A DNA stretch of 47,360 bases from an uncultured Pelagibacteraceae bacterium (GTDB lineage Bacteria; Pseudomonadota; Alphaproteobacteria; Pelagibacterales; Pelagibacteraceae): contig CACGAB010000009.1 of assembly GCA_902570915.1 (NCBI GenBank), positions 1 through 47,360 of the forward strand, given 5' to 3'. The position numbers were made by a program, and so were the translations under genes. The notes below the pieces were generated by a model that had not been told where the DNA came from, ran no database searches, and saw only the letters and a list, made by a program, of their open reading frames with translations. Below, piece after piece: positions 15,242 through 23,058 of this stretch (its first letter is position 1; each line of letters starts with the position of its first letter).

Positions 15242-16399
15242 ATGATATTAAGATTAAAAGACTGCCACAATTTTGGTGATTTTAGAAAACTTGCTAAGCT
15301 TAAACTACCATCACCCATTTTTCATTACATCGATGGTGCGGCTGATGATGAAATTACATACGCGCGAAATACGAGTGCTTTTGATGATGTTGACTTGGTT
15401 CCAAATGTTTTACGAGGCGTTGAAGAAGTTGATTTATCCACTACAATATTTGGTAAAAAATTAGATTTACCATTTTATCTTTCACCAACAGCACTACAAA
15501 GACTTTTTCATTATGATGGTGAAAGAGCAGTTGGAAAAGCAGCCAAAAAATTCAATACCATGTTTGGTGTTTCTGCTTTAGCCACAGTCAGTGTTGAGGA
15601 AATTTCTTCAATGATTGACACACCTAAAATGTTTCAATTTTATTTTCATAAAGACAGAGGTTTAAACGACTCTTGCTTAGAAAGAGCAAAAGCTGCAAAA
15701 TTTGATGTTATGGCTTTAACAGTTGATACCATTACTGGAGGAAATAGAGAGAGAGACTTGAGAACAGGATTTACCTCTCCACCAAAGTTAACTTTAGCAA
15801 GTTTATTTAGTTTTGCTACTAAACCAATGTGGGGAATTAATTATCTTACAAAAGGTAAGTTTGAATTACCTCATTTACAAGATTTTGTGAAAGAAGGTAC
15901 CGATGTTAACTCATCAATTGGAAATTATTTTTCAACTATGTTGGATCAATCTATGAATTGGAAAGACGCTGAAAATCTTTGTTCTAAATGGGGAGGTCAT
16001 TTCGCTCTCAAAGGAGTTATGAGTGTAGAAGATGCAAAAAGAGCAGTAGACATAGGATGCACAGGTATAATGGTATCAAATCATGGTGGAAGACAGTTAG
16101 ATGGATCTAGATCGCCTTTTGATCAACTTGCAGAAATTGTTGATGCAGTTGGTGATAAATTAGACGTAATTTGTGAAGGTGGAATTCATAGAGGTACACA
16201 TATGCTTAAAGCATTATCATTAGGTGCCAAGGCTTGTTCAGGAGGAAGATTATATCTTTATGCTTTAGCAGCTGGTGGTCAAGCAGGTGTAGAAAGAGCT
16301 TTAGAAAAATATAAAGCTGAACTAGTGCGTGATATGAAACTTATGGGCTGTACAAAAATAAGTGATTTAAGTCGAAATAATTTAAGATTTAGAAGATAG
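15242..16399 (+). CDS. FMN-dependent alpha-hydroxyacid dehydrogenase, LldD-like, paralog A
   Basis: A 385-residue TIM-barrel flavoprotein of the lactate dehydrogenase/glycolate oxidase family, oxidising an L-2-hydroxyacid to a 2-oxoacid. Visible marks: KLPSPIFHYIDGAADDE at the N terminus, FQFYFHKDRG, TVDTITGGNRERD, the Lys in FALKGVMSVEDA and the catalytic SNHGGRQLDGSRSP with His281. The FMN-phosphate segment reads EGGIHRG (Glu312, His316) where relatives have DGGxRRG. I start it at the ATG at 15242, beyond the PagL gene; an upstream in-frame ATG at 15176 lies inside PagL. Its stop overlaps the GTG of paralog B (TAGTG). L-lactate or glycolate are the likeliest substrates. Confidence 0.93.
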   Translation: MILRLKDCHNFGDFRKLAKLKLPSPIFHYIDGAADDEITYARNTSAFDDVDLVPNVLRGVEEVDLSTTIFGKKLDLPFYLSPTALQRLFHYDGERAVGKAAKKFNTMFGVSALATVSVEEISSMIDTPKMFQFYFHKDRGLNDSCLERAKAAKFDVMALTVDTITGGNRERDLRTGFTSPPKLTLASLFSFATKPMWGINYLTKGKFELPHLQDFVKEGTDVNSSIGNYFSTMLDQSMNWKDAENLCSKWGGHFALKGVMSVEDAKRAVDIGCTGIMVSNHGGRQLDGSRSPFDQLAEIVDAVGDKLDVICEGGIHRGTHMLKALSLGAKACSGGRLYLYALAAGGQAGVERALEKYKAELVRDMKLMGCTKISDLSRNNLRFRR

Positions 16400-17550
16400 T
16401 GAGTTTAAAAAATTGCTATAATTTTAAAGACTTTAGAAACTTAGCAAAAAAAAAATTACCATCACCAATTTTTCATTACATAGATGGTGGCTCAGATGAT
16501 GAAGCTACTCTAAGAAGAAACACAGAATCATTCAATCAATGTGATTTAGTTCCGAATGTGTTAGCAAGTGTTGGTAAACCTGACTTAACAACGACCTTGT
16601 TTGGAAGGAAAATAGATATGCCAATTTTTCTTTCTCCAGCCGCAATGCAGAGACTTTATCACGTTGATGGCGACAAAGCTTCAGCAAGAGCAGCAGAAAA
16701 ATTTGGAACTTTTTACAGTATGTCTTCGATGAGTAATAACTCTATTGAGGAGATAGCCAATATTTCTAGTGGTCCAAAATTATTTCAACTTTATGTTCAC
16801 AAAGATAAATCAATCACAGATGATTTGATTGATAGGTCAAGAAGATCAGGATTTGATGCAATGTGCCTGACTGTAGACACATTGGTAGCTGGAAATAGAG
16901 AAAAAGATCACAGAACAGGATTTACAACACCTCCAAAACTTACATTAAAAAGCTTAATGAGTTTTGCAATGAGACCCAATTGGGTTTTTAATTATTTAAC
17001 TGGAAAAAAATTTGAACTCTCAAATGTTAAAAAAAAAACAGACAAAGGAACGAACATTGCAAAATCAGTTATTGAATATATTAATGAGCAGTATGATCCA
17101 CTGATGGGATGGAAAGATGCAGAATATTGTGCAAAAAAATGGAACGGACCATTTGCTCTAAAAGGAGTTATGTCAGTTGAGGATGCAAAAAAGGCTGTTG
17201 ATATCGGTTGTACTGCTATTATGATCTCAAATCATGGAGGTCGACAGCTAGATGGCTCTAGATCACCTTTTGATCAAGTGAAAGCAATTTCAGATGCAGT
17301 TGGCGATAAACTTGAAATTATTCTAGATGGGGGTGTTAGAAGAGGCACACATGTTCTAAAAGCATTAGCAGCTGGTGCAAAAGCATGTAGTTTTGGTAAA
17401 ATGTTTTTGTTCTCTTTGGCCGCAGGGGGTCAGCAAGGTGTTGAACATTTACTTAAAAATATGCACGATGAGATTTATAGAAATATGGTTTTAATGGGTT
17501 GCAAAAGTTTAAAAGAGTTGAATAGTTCAAAATTAATATATAGAAAATAG
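16399..17550 (+). CDS. FMN-dependent alpha-hydroxyacid dehydrogenase, LldD-like, paralog B
   Basis: A 383-residue relative of the gene just upstream and clearly a tandem duplicate of it: KKLPSPIFHYIDGGSDDE, FQLYVHKDKS, TVDTLVAGNREKDHRTGFT and SNHGGRQLDGSRSP (His279) are shared. It keeps DGGVRRG but has Lys in CSFGKMFLF where family members usually have a FMN-contacting arginine. It starts with GTG overlapping the stop of paralog A, so both are translated together. Substrate assignment (L-lactate, glycolate or another hydroxyacid) cannot be made from sequence. Confidence 0.93.
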   Translation: MSLKNCYNFKDFRNLAKKKLPSPIFHYIDGGSDDEATLRRNTESFNQCDLVPNVLASVGKPDLTTTLFGRKIDMPIFLSPAAMQRLYHVDGDKASARAAEKFGTFYSMSSMSNNSIEEIANISSGPKLFQLYVHKDKSITDDLIDRSRRSGFDAMCLTVDTLVAGNREKDHRTGFTTPPKLTLKSLMSFAMRPNWVFNYLTGKKFELSNVKKKTDKGTNIAKSVIEYINEQYDPLMGWKDAEYCAKKWNGPFALKGVMSVEDAKKAVDIGCTAIMISNHGGRQLDGSRSPFDQVKAISDAVGDKLEIILDGGVRRGTHVLKALAAGAKACSFGKMFLFSLAAGGQQGVEHLLKNMHDEIYRNMVLMGCKSLKELNSSKLIYRK

Positions 17551-17560
17551 AGGGATAATT

Positions 17561-18727
17561 ATGAAGTTAGCAAAAAGTTTAGATAGATTAGGCACAGAGT
17601 CTGCATTTACTGTTCTTGCAGAGGCAAAAAAATTAGAGGCACAAGGAAAGCCAATGATACATTTGGGACTAGGGCAGCCTGATTTTAAAACTCCTAAACA
17701 TGTTGTTGAAGCTGCTAAAAAAGCACTAGATGATGGACATCATGGATATGTTATGTCAAATGGTATCCCAGAATGTCGTCAAGCTGTTACAAGGTGGATC
17801 AAAAAACGTTACAATGTAGATATTAATTTTGAAAGAATTCTAATTATGCCTGGTGGAAAACCCACTATGAGTTATGCCATTCAATGTTTTGGTGAACCAG
17901 GGGCAGAGATTATACACCCAACACCTGCTTTTCCAATTTATGAGTCAATGATAAACTATACAGGTTCAACCTCTGTTCCATATGACTTAACGGAAAATAA
18001 AGATTTAAAATTTGATCCAGATAAAATATTATCTATGATAACAGATAAAACTCGACTGTTAATTCTAATAAATCCAAATAATCCAACTGGAAGCTTTGTT
18101 GAAAAAAAAGACGTGGATGTTTTAGCTGATGGTCTGAAAAAGCACCCTCATGTTACAATACTTAGCGATGAAATTTATAGTAGACAAATTTTTGATGGAA
18201 AAGAAATGCCAACATTTTTCAACTATCCAGAGTTAAGGGAAAGATTAATTGTATTAGAGGGATGGAGTAAAGCTTATTCTATGACTGGGTGGAGACTTGG
18301 TTGGAGCTTTTGGCCAGAACATTTAGTTGAACATGTTAACAAGTTATTAATTAATAGTGTTTCGTGTGTTAATGCTGCTGCTCAATTTGCCGGTATTGCT
18401 GCTTTAGATGGACCAGACGACTCAATTGATGCAATGATGGAAAAATTTACTCAAAGAAGAGATTTAATTTATAAAGGTTTAAATGATTTACCAGGTGTGG
18501 AATGTAGTTTACCTGGAGGAGCTTTTTATGCATTTCCTAAGGTAATTGGTACTGGCATGAATGGTGCAGAGTTTGCAAGAAAGGCTATGCATGAAGCAGG
18601 AGTTGCAATAGTTCCTGGATCAGCTTTTGGTGAAACTTGCCAAAATTACGTTAGATTTAGTTTTGCAGCATCAAGAGATAATATTTCTCAAGCTCTTGAA
18701 AATATAAAGAAAATGCTGACTAAATAA
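17561..18727 (+). CDS. PLP-dependent class I/II aminotransferase
   Basis: A 388-residue fold-type I aminotransferase of the aspartate aminotransferase superfamily. Features are IHLGLGQPDFKTP near residue 34, the PLP-binding ILINPNNPTGSF, ILSDEIYSRQIFDG and the Schiff-base lysine, Lys237, in EGWSKAYSMTGWRLGW, plus the substrate-carboxylate arginine in NYVRFSFAAS. It probably interconverts an amino acid and a 2-oxoacid. Its place between hydroxyacid dehydrogenases suggests that it works on the 2-oxoacid they produce. It starts 10 bp after paralog B with a GGGAT-type ribosome site. Confidence 0.93.
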   Translation: MKLAKSLDRLGTESAFTVLAEAKKLEAQGKPMIHLGLGQPDFKTPKHVVEAAKKALDDGHHGYVMSNGIPECRQAVTRWIKKRYNVDINFERILIMPGGKPTMSYAIQCFGEPGAEIIHPTPAFPIYESMINYTGSTSVPYDLTENKDLKFDPDKILSMITDKTRLLILINPNNPTGSFVEKKDVDVLADGLKKHPHVTILSDEIYSRQIFDGKEMPTFFNYPELRERLIVLEGWSKAYSMTGWRLGWSFWPEHLVEHVNKLLINSVSCVNAAAQFAGIAALDGPDDSIDAMMEKFTQRRDLIYKGLNDLPGVECSLPGGAFYAFPKVIGTGMNGAEFARKAMHEAGVAIVPGSAFGETCQNYVRFSFAASRDNISQALENIKKMLTK

Positions 18728-18764
18728 GCTGTATTTTTGCTAAAATTTTTATTAATATTTATCA

Positions 18765-20138
18765 ATGAACAATCAAGTACAAGCTGAGTTAAAAAAGATT
18801 TTTAACGGTAGGTTTTCAACATCAGTATCGACTAGAGCAAACTATGCAAGGGGTGAAGATACGTATGATCCTATTCTATCAAAGGCAGTTGTATTTCCTG
18901 AAACTAATGAGGAAGTTTCTAAGATATTAAGCCTTTGCAACAAACATAAAATCCCAGTTGTTCCTTTTGGAACAGGAACCTCTTTAGAAGGAAACGTTGT
19001 GGGTCATGACAAGGGAATCACAATTAGTCTTGAAAAAATGAATAAAATTTTGAGTGTCAACGTTGAGGATTTTGATTGTAGAGTTCAAGCTTGTGTAACT
19101 AAAGAGCAGCTAAATGATTATTTAAGGGAGGATGGAGTTTTCTTTCCAATCGATCCAGGAGCTAATGCAGCTATAGGTGGTATGGCGTCGACTTCAGCTT
19201 CAGGAACCATGGCAGTAAAATATGGTACGATGAAAACCGTAATAACTGGTTTAACTGTAATTTTGCCTAATGGAGATATCATAAATACAGGTAGCAGAAC
19301 TAAGAAAACCTCAGCTGGTTATAATTTGACAAATTTATTTGTAGGTTCAGAGGGAACTTTAGGGATTATAACAGAAATTCAATTAAGATTATCCCCTATA
19401 CCAGAGAGTATTATGTCAGCTGTATGTCACTTTCCAACTTTAGAAAGTGCAGTACAGACTGCACAACAAGTTATTCAATATGGTGTGCCTATTGCTAGGA
19501 TTGAAATGCTCAATAAAGATCAAATGGAAATTAGTATTAATTACTCAAAATTAAAAGATATTGAAGCAGTCCCAACTTTATTTTTTGAGTTTCACGGAAC
19601 AGAGGGGTCAAATAAGGAGAATATAAAAATTGTTGAGGAAATCTCAAAGGATAATAATGGAAGTTCTTTTAAATGGGCAAAAGATTTAGAGGAAAGAAAT
19701 AAACTTTGGAAAGCTAGGTGGGATGTTTATTACTCTGTTAAAGCATTGATCAATAATGGGAGAGTTTATTCAACGGATGTTTGTTTGCCTATTTCTAAAA
19801 TCACTGAGTGTGTAAATTTTGCTGAGGCGCAAACAAAAAAACTTGGTTTGAGAGCTCCAATGGTAGGTCATTTAGGTGATGGAAATTTTCATGTGATTTT
19901 ACCTTATGATCCAAAAGAAGAGGGAACCTATAATAAAATAAGAGACTTTAGTGATCTTTTAATTGAAAAAACTTTGGAACTTAATGGTACAATAACAGGA
20001 GAACACGGAGTTGGATTACACAAAAAAGCTTACTTATTGAAAGAACATGGCGACTGTATTCCATTAATGAAATCTATAAAAAGAAGTATCGATCAAAATA
20101 ATATAATGAATCCTGGAAAAATTTTTGATTTGAATTAA
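18765..20138 (+). CDS. FAD-linked D-2-hydroxyacid dehydrogenase (D-lactate dehydrogenase/GlcD family)
   Basis: A 457-residue VAO-type flavoprotein. The FAD-binding half shows VVFPETNEEVSKIL, VVPFGTGTSLEGNV, IDPGANAAIGGMASTSASGT and GYNLTNLFVGSEGTLGIITE. The C-terminal half has the metal-binding MVGHLGDGNFHV and GEHGVGLHKK motifs, ending with MNPGKIFDL. It is the single-polypeptide type similar to eukaryotic LDHD rather than a GlcDEF complex; no glcE or glcF follow. It should oxidise D-lactate or a related D-hydroxyacid, complementing the FMN enzymes that act on L-forms. Confidence 0.93.
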   Translation: MNNQVQAELKKIFNGRFSTSVSTRANYARGEDTYDPILSKAVVFPETNEEVSKILSLCNKHKIPVVPFGTGTSLEGNVVGHDKGITISLEKMNKILSVNVEDFDCRVQACVTKEQLNDYLREDGVFFPIDPGANAAIGGMASTSASGTMAVKYGTMKTVITGLTVILPNGDIINTGSRTKKTSAGYNLTNLFVGSEGTLGIITEIQLRLSPIPESIMSAVCHFPTLESAVQTAQQVIQYGVPIARIEMLNKDQMEISINYSKLKDIEAVPTLFFEFHGTEGSNKENIKIVEEISKDNNGSSFKWAKDLEERNKLWKARWDVYYSVKALINNGRVYSTDVCLPISKITECVNFAEAQTKKLGLRAPMVGHLGDGNFHVILPYDPKEEGTYNKIRDFSDLLIEKTLELNGTITGEHGVGLHKKAYLLKEHGDCIPLMKSIKRSIDQNNIMNPGKIFDLN

Positions 20139-20153
20139 TAAACTTTGAATTTT

Positions 20154-21107
20154 ATGAAAAAAATTTTAATTACAAGAAAATTAATTAGAGAGAGTGAAGA
20201 TAAAGCAAGTAAAAGTTTTAATCCAATATTTAATCCCAATGACGAATTATACTCACAATCAAAAGTTATAGATATGAGCCAAGGATGTGATGGAATTTTA
20301 TCATCACTTACTGAAAAATTAGATGAGCAAACTATTAATAAACTTCCAGATACAATCAAGATTATTTCAAATTTTGCTGTTGGATTTGGAAATATTGATT
20401 TAGAGGCTGCAAAAAATAGAGGTATTGCTGTCACAAATACTCCAGAAGTATTATCAGATGCAACTGCAGAAATCGGAGTTCTTTTAATTTTAGGTGCATG
20501 CAGAAGAGCCGCAGAGGGTATACAGTCAGCACAAGATGGTGGATGGAAATGGTCAGCAGATTATTTAATTGGTAAGCAATTAACGGGAACAAGATTAGGA
20601 GTTTTAGGAATGGGAAGAATAGGTCAAAAAATTGCTAAAATTGCTAGATCACTGGGAATGATAATTCACTATCACAACAGATCAAAACTTAGTGAGGAAA
20701 AAGAACAAGGCGCTGTTTATCATAAAGATATAAAAAGTCTTTTTTCTGTCTCTGATGTTTTATCTATTTGTTGTCCTGCAACAAAAGAAACTGAGAATAT
20801 GATTAATAAGGAAACAGTAGAGTACTTTCCAAAAGGTGCAGTAATCACTAATGTAGCTAGAGGAGACATTGTTGATGATGAGGCTTTAATAGATGCTTTA
20901 AATAGAAGAAAAATTTATGCAGTTGGTCTTGATGTTTACAAAAACGAGCCAAATTTAAATCCAGGGTATAGTAAAATTAAATCAGCATTTATTTTACCTC
21001 ACCTTGGTAGTGCAACGAAGGACACAAGAATTGCAATGGCTAATTTAGCTATAGATAATATTGATGAGTTTTTTAAAACTGGAAATTGTAAAAATAAAGT
21101 CAATTAA
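20154..21107 (+). CDS. NAD(P)-dependent D-2-hydroxyacid dehydrogenase (glyoxylate/hydroxypyruvate reductase-like)
   Basis: A 317-residue member of the D-2-hydroxyacid dehydrogenase family. The Rossmann motif GVLGMGRIGQKIA, the catalytic arginine in TNVARGDIVDD, glutamate in DVYKNEPNL and histidine in LPHLGSATKDT are all present. It is likely to reduce glyoxylate or another 2-oxoacid, or run in reverse. I start it at ATG 20154; an in-frame TTG 9 bp upstream is possible. It is 15 bp after the FAD dehydrogenase gene and closes the first part of the hydroxyacid block. Confidence 0.93.
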   Translation: MKKILITRKLIRESEDKASKSFNPIFNPNDELYSQSKVIDMSQGCDGILSSLTEKLDEQTINKLPDTIKIISNFAVGFGNIDLEAAKNRGIAVTNTPEVLSDATAEIGVLLILGACRRAAEGIQSAQDGGWKWSADYLIGKQLTGTRLGVLGMGRIGQKIAKIARSLGMIIHYHNRSKLSEEKEQGAVYHKDIKSLFSVSDVLSICCPATKETENMINKETVEYFPKGAVITNVARGDIVDDEALIDALNRRKIYAVGLDVYKNEPNLNPGYSKIKSAFILPHLGSATKDTRIAMANLAIDNIDEFFKTGNCKNKVN

Positions 21108-21119
21108 TTCTACCTTGGA

Positions 21120-21134
21120 TTGAATAAAATTCAA
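21120..21134. repeat. Inverted repeat TTGAAT-AAA-ATTCAA upstream of the TRAP binding protein
   Basis: Six-base arms around three A residues, about 90 bp before the start at 21225. It could be an operator half of the 117-bp intergenic region 21108-21224, which is long for this genome and precedes a transporter gene. No regulator gene lies nearby to assign it to. Confidence 0.35.
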
Positions 21135-21196
21135 CTTCTGCGACATCTACGCTACTTTTTAGAAAGACTCCAATCTCAAACTATGCTTAAATTCGT

Positions 21197-21210
21197 CAGT
21201 TAATTAACTG
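21197..21210. promoter_or_regulatory. Perfect 14-bp palindrome just before the TRAP binding protein gene (candidate operator)
   Basis: CAGTTAATTAACTG is fully palindromic and lies immediately 5' of the Shine-Dalgarno AGGAGA (21215-21220) and the ATG at 21225. It could be a repressor site, or in RNA a small hairpin next to the ribosome site. AT-rich DNA makes short palindromes common, but a perfect 14-mer with two G-C pairs per arm in a regulatory gap is notable. Confidence 0.4.
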
Positions 21211-21224
21211 TAATAGGAGAAATA

Positions 21225-22379
21225 ATGACTAAAGAAAATAAATCATTGAAGGTGAAAACATCTTCAAGACGTAAGTTCTTTAAGACTGCTGCGAAGACAG
21301 GTGCTTTAGCTGCAGCCGCTGTTGCAATGCCATACGTAAAGGCAAATGCAGCAACTACTTTAAAGATGCAAGCTGCATGGCCTAGTGGAGCAAACATCTT
21401 TTTTGAAATGGCTGGAGACTATTGTAACATGGTAAAAGAAATGTCTGGAGGATCTCTTCAGATTGATCTTCAACCAGTTGGAGCAGTTGTAAAGACTTCA
21501 GAAATCGGACAAGCGGTTAGTTCCGGTGTAGTAGATATGGGTCACTGGGTGACTGCATATTGGTATGGTAAAAATCCTGCTGCATCATTATTTGGAACTG
21601 GTCCTTCATACGGAATGTCATCTCAAGAAGTAATGGGATGGATGGAGTATGGTGGAGGAAGAAAACTATATGACGAAACACTTGCAAAAGTTGGTTTCGA
21701 TTATATTGGTTTTTTCCATATGCCTATGCCAGCACAGCCTTTTGGTTGGTTCAAAAAGAACGTAACTAAAGTATCTGATGTTAAAGGTATGAAGTACAGA
21801 ACAGTTGGTTTAGCGACTAACGTTTTGACTGCAATGGGAATGGTAGTTAGACAGTTACCAGGTGGTGAAATCCAACCAGCAATGAAAACTGGTTTGATTG
21901 AAGCTGCTGAGTTTAACAACCCGACTTCAGACTCTCAATTTGGTATGCAAGATGTTTCTAAGCATTATCACTTAGGAAGCTTCCACCAATCTCAAGAGAT
22001 GTTTGAAATTCCAGTTAACAAAAAAACATACAATAGTTTATCACCTGCACATCAAGCAATATTGAAAAATGCTGCTTACGCTGCAAACAGTGATAACTAC
22101 TTTAAAGCTTTAGTAAGATACTCAGCTGACTTAGCTAAGTTAATGAATGAGCATAAAGTAAATGTGTATCAAACTTCAGATGAGATTTTAGCTCAACAAT
22201 TAAAAGGTTGGGATAAAGTTATCGGCGATTTCAACAAGAAAGATCCTTTCTTTAAGAAAGTCGTAGATTCTCAAAAATCATATGCGAAGAGAGTAATGAA
22301 ATACTTGCTGATGAATCAGCCAAATTACAAACTTGCATATGAAAATGAGTTTGGTCCAATAGGAAAAGTTAAACTGTAA
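21225..22379 (+). CDS. dctP: TRAP transporter substrate-binding protein, TakP-like DctP family, Tat-exported
   Basis: A 384-residue periplasmic binding protein. The N terminus has a twin-arginine signal SSRRKFF (13-19) followed by a long alanine-rich helix and ANA at 40-42. The mature part matches the TakP/lactate-binding subfamily: GHWVTAYWYGKNPA, GGGRKLYDE, GMKYRTVG (Arg192, the conserved carboxylate-binding arginine), LPGGEIQPAMKTGLIEAAEF. Compared with TakP-type proteins, Gln171 and Glu229 are kept, but Trp is replaced by Phe230 and the second metal-site Glu by Gln255 (FHQSQ). The ligand is probably a 2-oxo- or 2-hydroxyacid, though the changed pocket leaves this open. A strong Shine-Dalgarno precedes it and a terminator follows, consistent with high expression. 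Confidence 0.93.
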   Translation: MTKENKSLKVKTSSRRKFFKTAAKTGALAAAAVAMPYVKANAATTLKMQAAWPSGANIFFEMAGDYCNMVKEMSGGSLQIDLQPVGAVVKTSEIGQAVSSGVVDMGHWVTAYWYGKNPAASLFGTGPSYGMSSQEVMGWMEYGGGRKLYDETLAKVGFDYIGFFHMPMPAQPFGWFKKNVTKVSDVKGMKYRTVGLATNVLTAMGMVVRQLPGGEIQPAMKTGLIEAAEFNNPTSDSQFGMQDVSKHYHLGSFHQSQEMFEIPVNKKTYNSLSPAHQAILKNAAYAANSDNYFKALVRYSADLAKLMNEHKVNVYQTSDEILAQQLKGWDKVIGDFNKKDPFFKKVVDSQKSYAKRVMKYLLMNQPNYKLAYENEFGPIGKVKL

Positions 22380-22398
22380 TTAACTTTTAATAAAATTT

Positions 22399-22424
22399 AA
22401 AGGGGGGCTTAGGCCCCCTTTTTT
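22399..22424 (+). terminator. Rho-independent terminator between dctP and dctQ
   Basis: AAAGGGGG (22399-22406) pairs with CCCCCTTT (22414-22421) around a seven-base loop, followed by further T residues to 22424. This is the only strong GC hairpin with a T run that I saw in the window. It lies inside the transporter operon, so partial readthrough would give more binding protein than permease. Confidence 0.9.
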
Positions 22425-22464
22425 ATTTGATTAATCCAATACAATTCAATAAAAGTTTATATCT

Positions 22465-23058
22465 ATGATGAGATCTTACATAAAATTTGCTGATAGATTA
22501 AGCGTCTCAATGGGTAAAGCTTTCTCATGGTGCATAGTAATTTTAATGGGAGGAACTTGTTATGAAGTTTTCATGGCGTATGCTTTAAATGCACCAACTT
22601 TATGGAATTTTGATTTTAGTCTTCAAATGTACGGTGCAATTTTTATGATGGCAGGTGCATACACTTTATGTACAGAAGCGCATGTTAGAGGAGACGTCAT
22701 TTACAGATTATTTCCTCAAAGAACACAAGCTTGGATAGATGTAGTTTTATATTTTATTTTCTTTTTCCCTGGTGTTATTGCATTAGCTTTTTATGGTTAC
22801 GAATATGCAGCGCTTGCATGGAAAATTAAAGAAACAAGTTGGAACAGCCCAGCTCAAATTCAAATTTACATGGCAAAATCTTTGATACCTTTGTCTGGAA
22901 CTTTATTAACTCTCCAAGGAATAAGTGAGGTGTTTAGATGCATCATATGTATAAAAACTGGTAGTTGGCCAGAAAGAGGAACTGAACGTGATGCTGAAGA
23001 GACTGAAAAAGTATTAATGAGAACCTCACAAGAAGGAAATAAAGAAGATGTTATTTAG
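22465..23058 (+). CDS. dctQ: TRAP transporter small permease subunit DctQ
   Basis: A 197-residue membrane protein with four helices at about 18-36, 52-74, 92-114 and 136-156. The family positions are seen in FDFSLQMYGAIFMMAGAYTLCTEAHVRGDVIYRLF, a typical DctQ helix followed by the H-V-R-x-D motif. The C-terminal 30 residues are charged and cytoplasmic. It overlaps the large subunit by 11 bp and is separated from the binding protein gene by the terminator. ATG at 22465 or 22468 could be used. Confidence 0.93.
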   Translation: MMRSYIKFADRLSVSMGKAFSWCIVILMGGTCYEVFMAYALNAPTLWNFDFSLQMYGAIFMMAGAYTLCTEAHVRGDVIYRLFPQRTQAWIDVVLYFIFFFPGVIALAFYGYEYAALAWKIKETSWNSPAQIQIYMAKSLIPLSGTLLTLQGISEVFRCIICIKTGSWPERGTERDAEETEKVLMRTSQEGNKEDVI

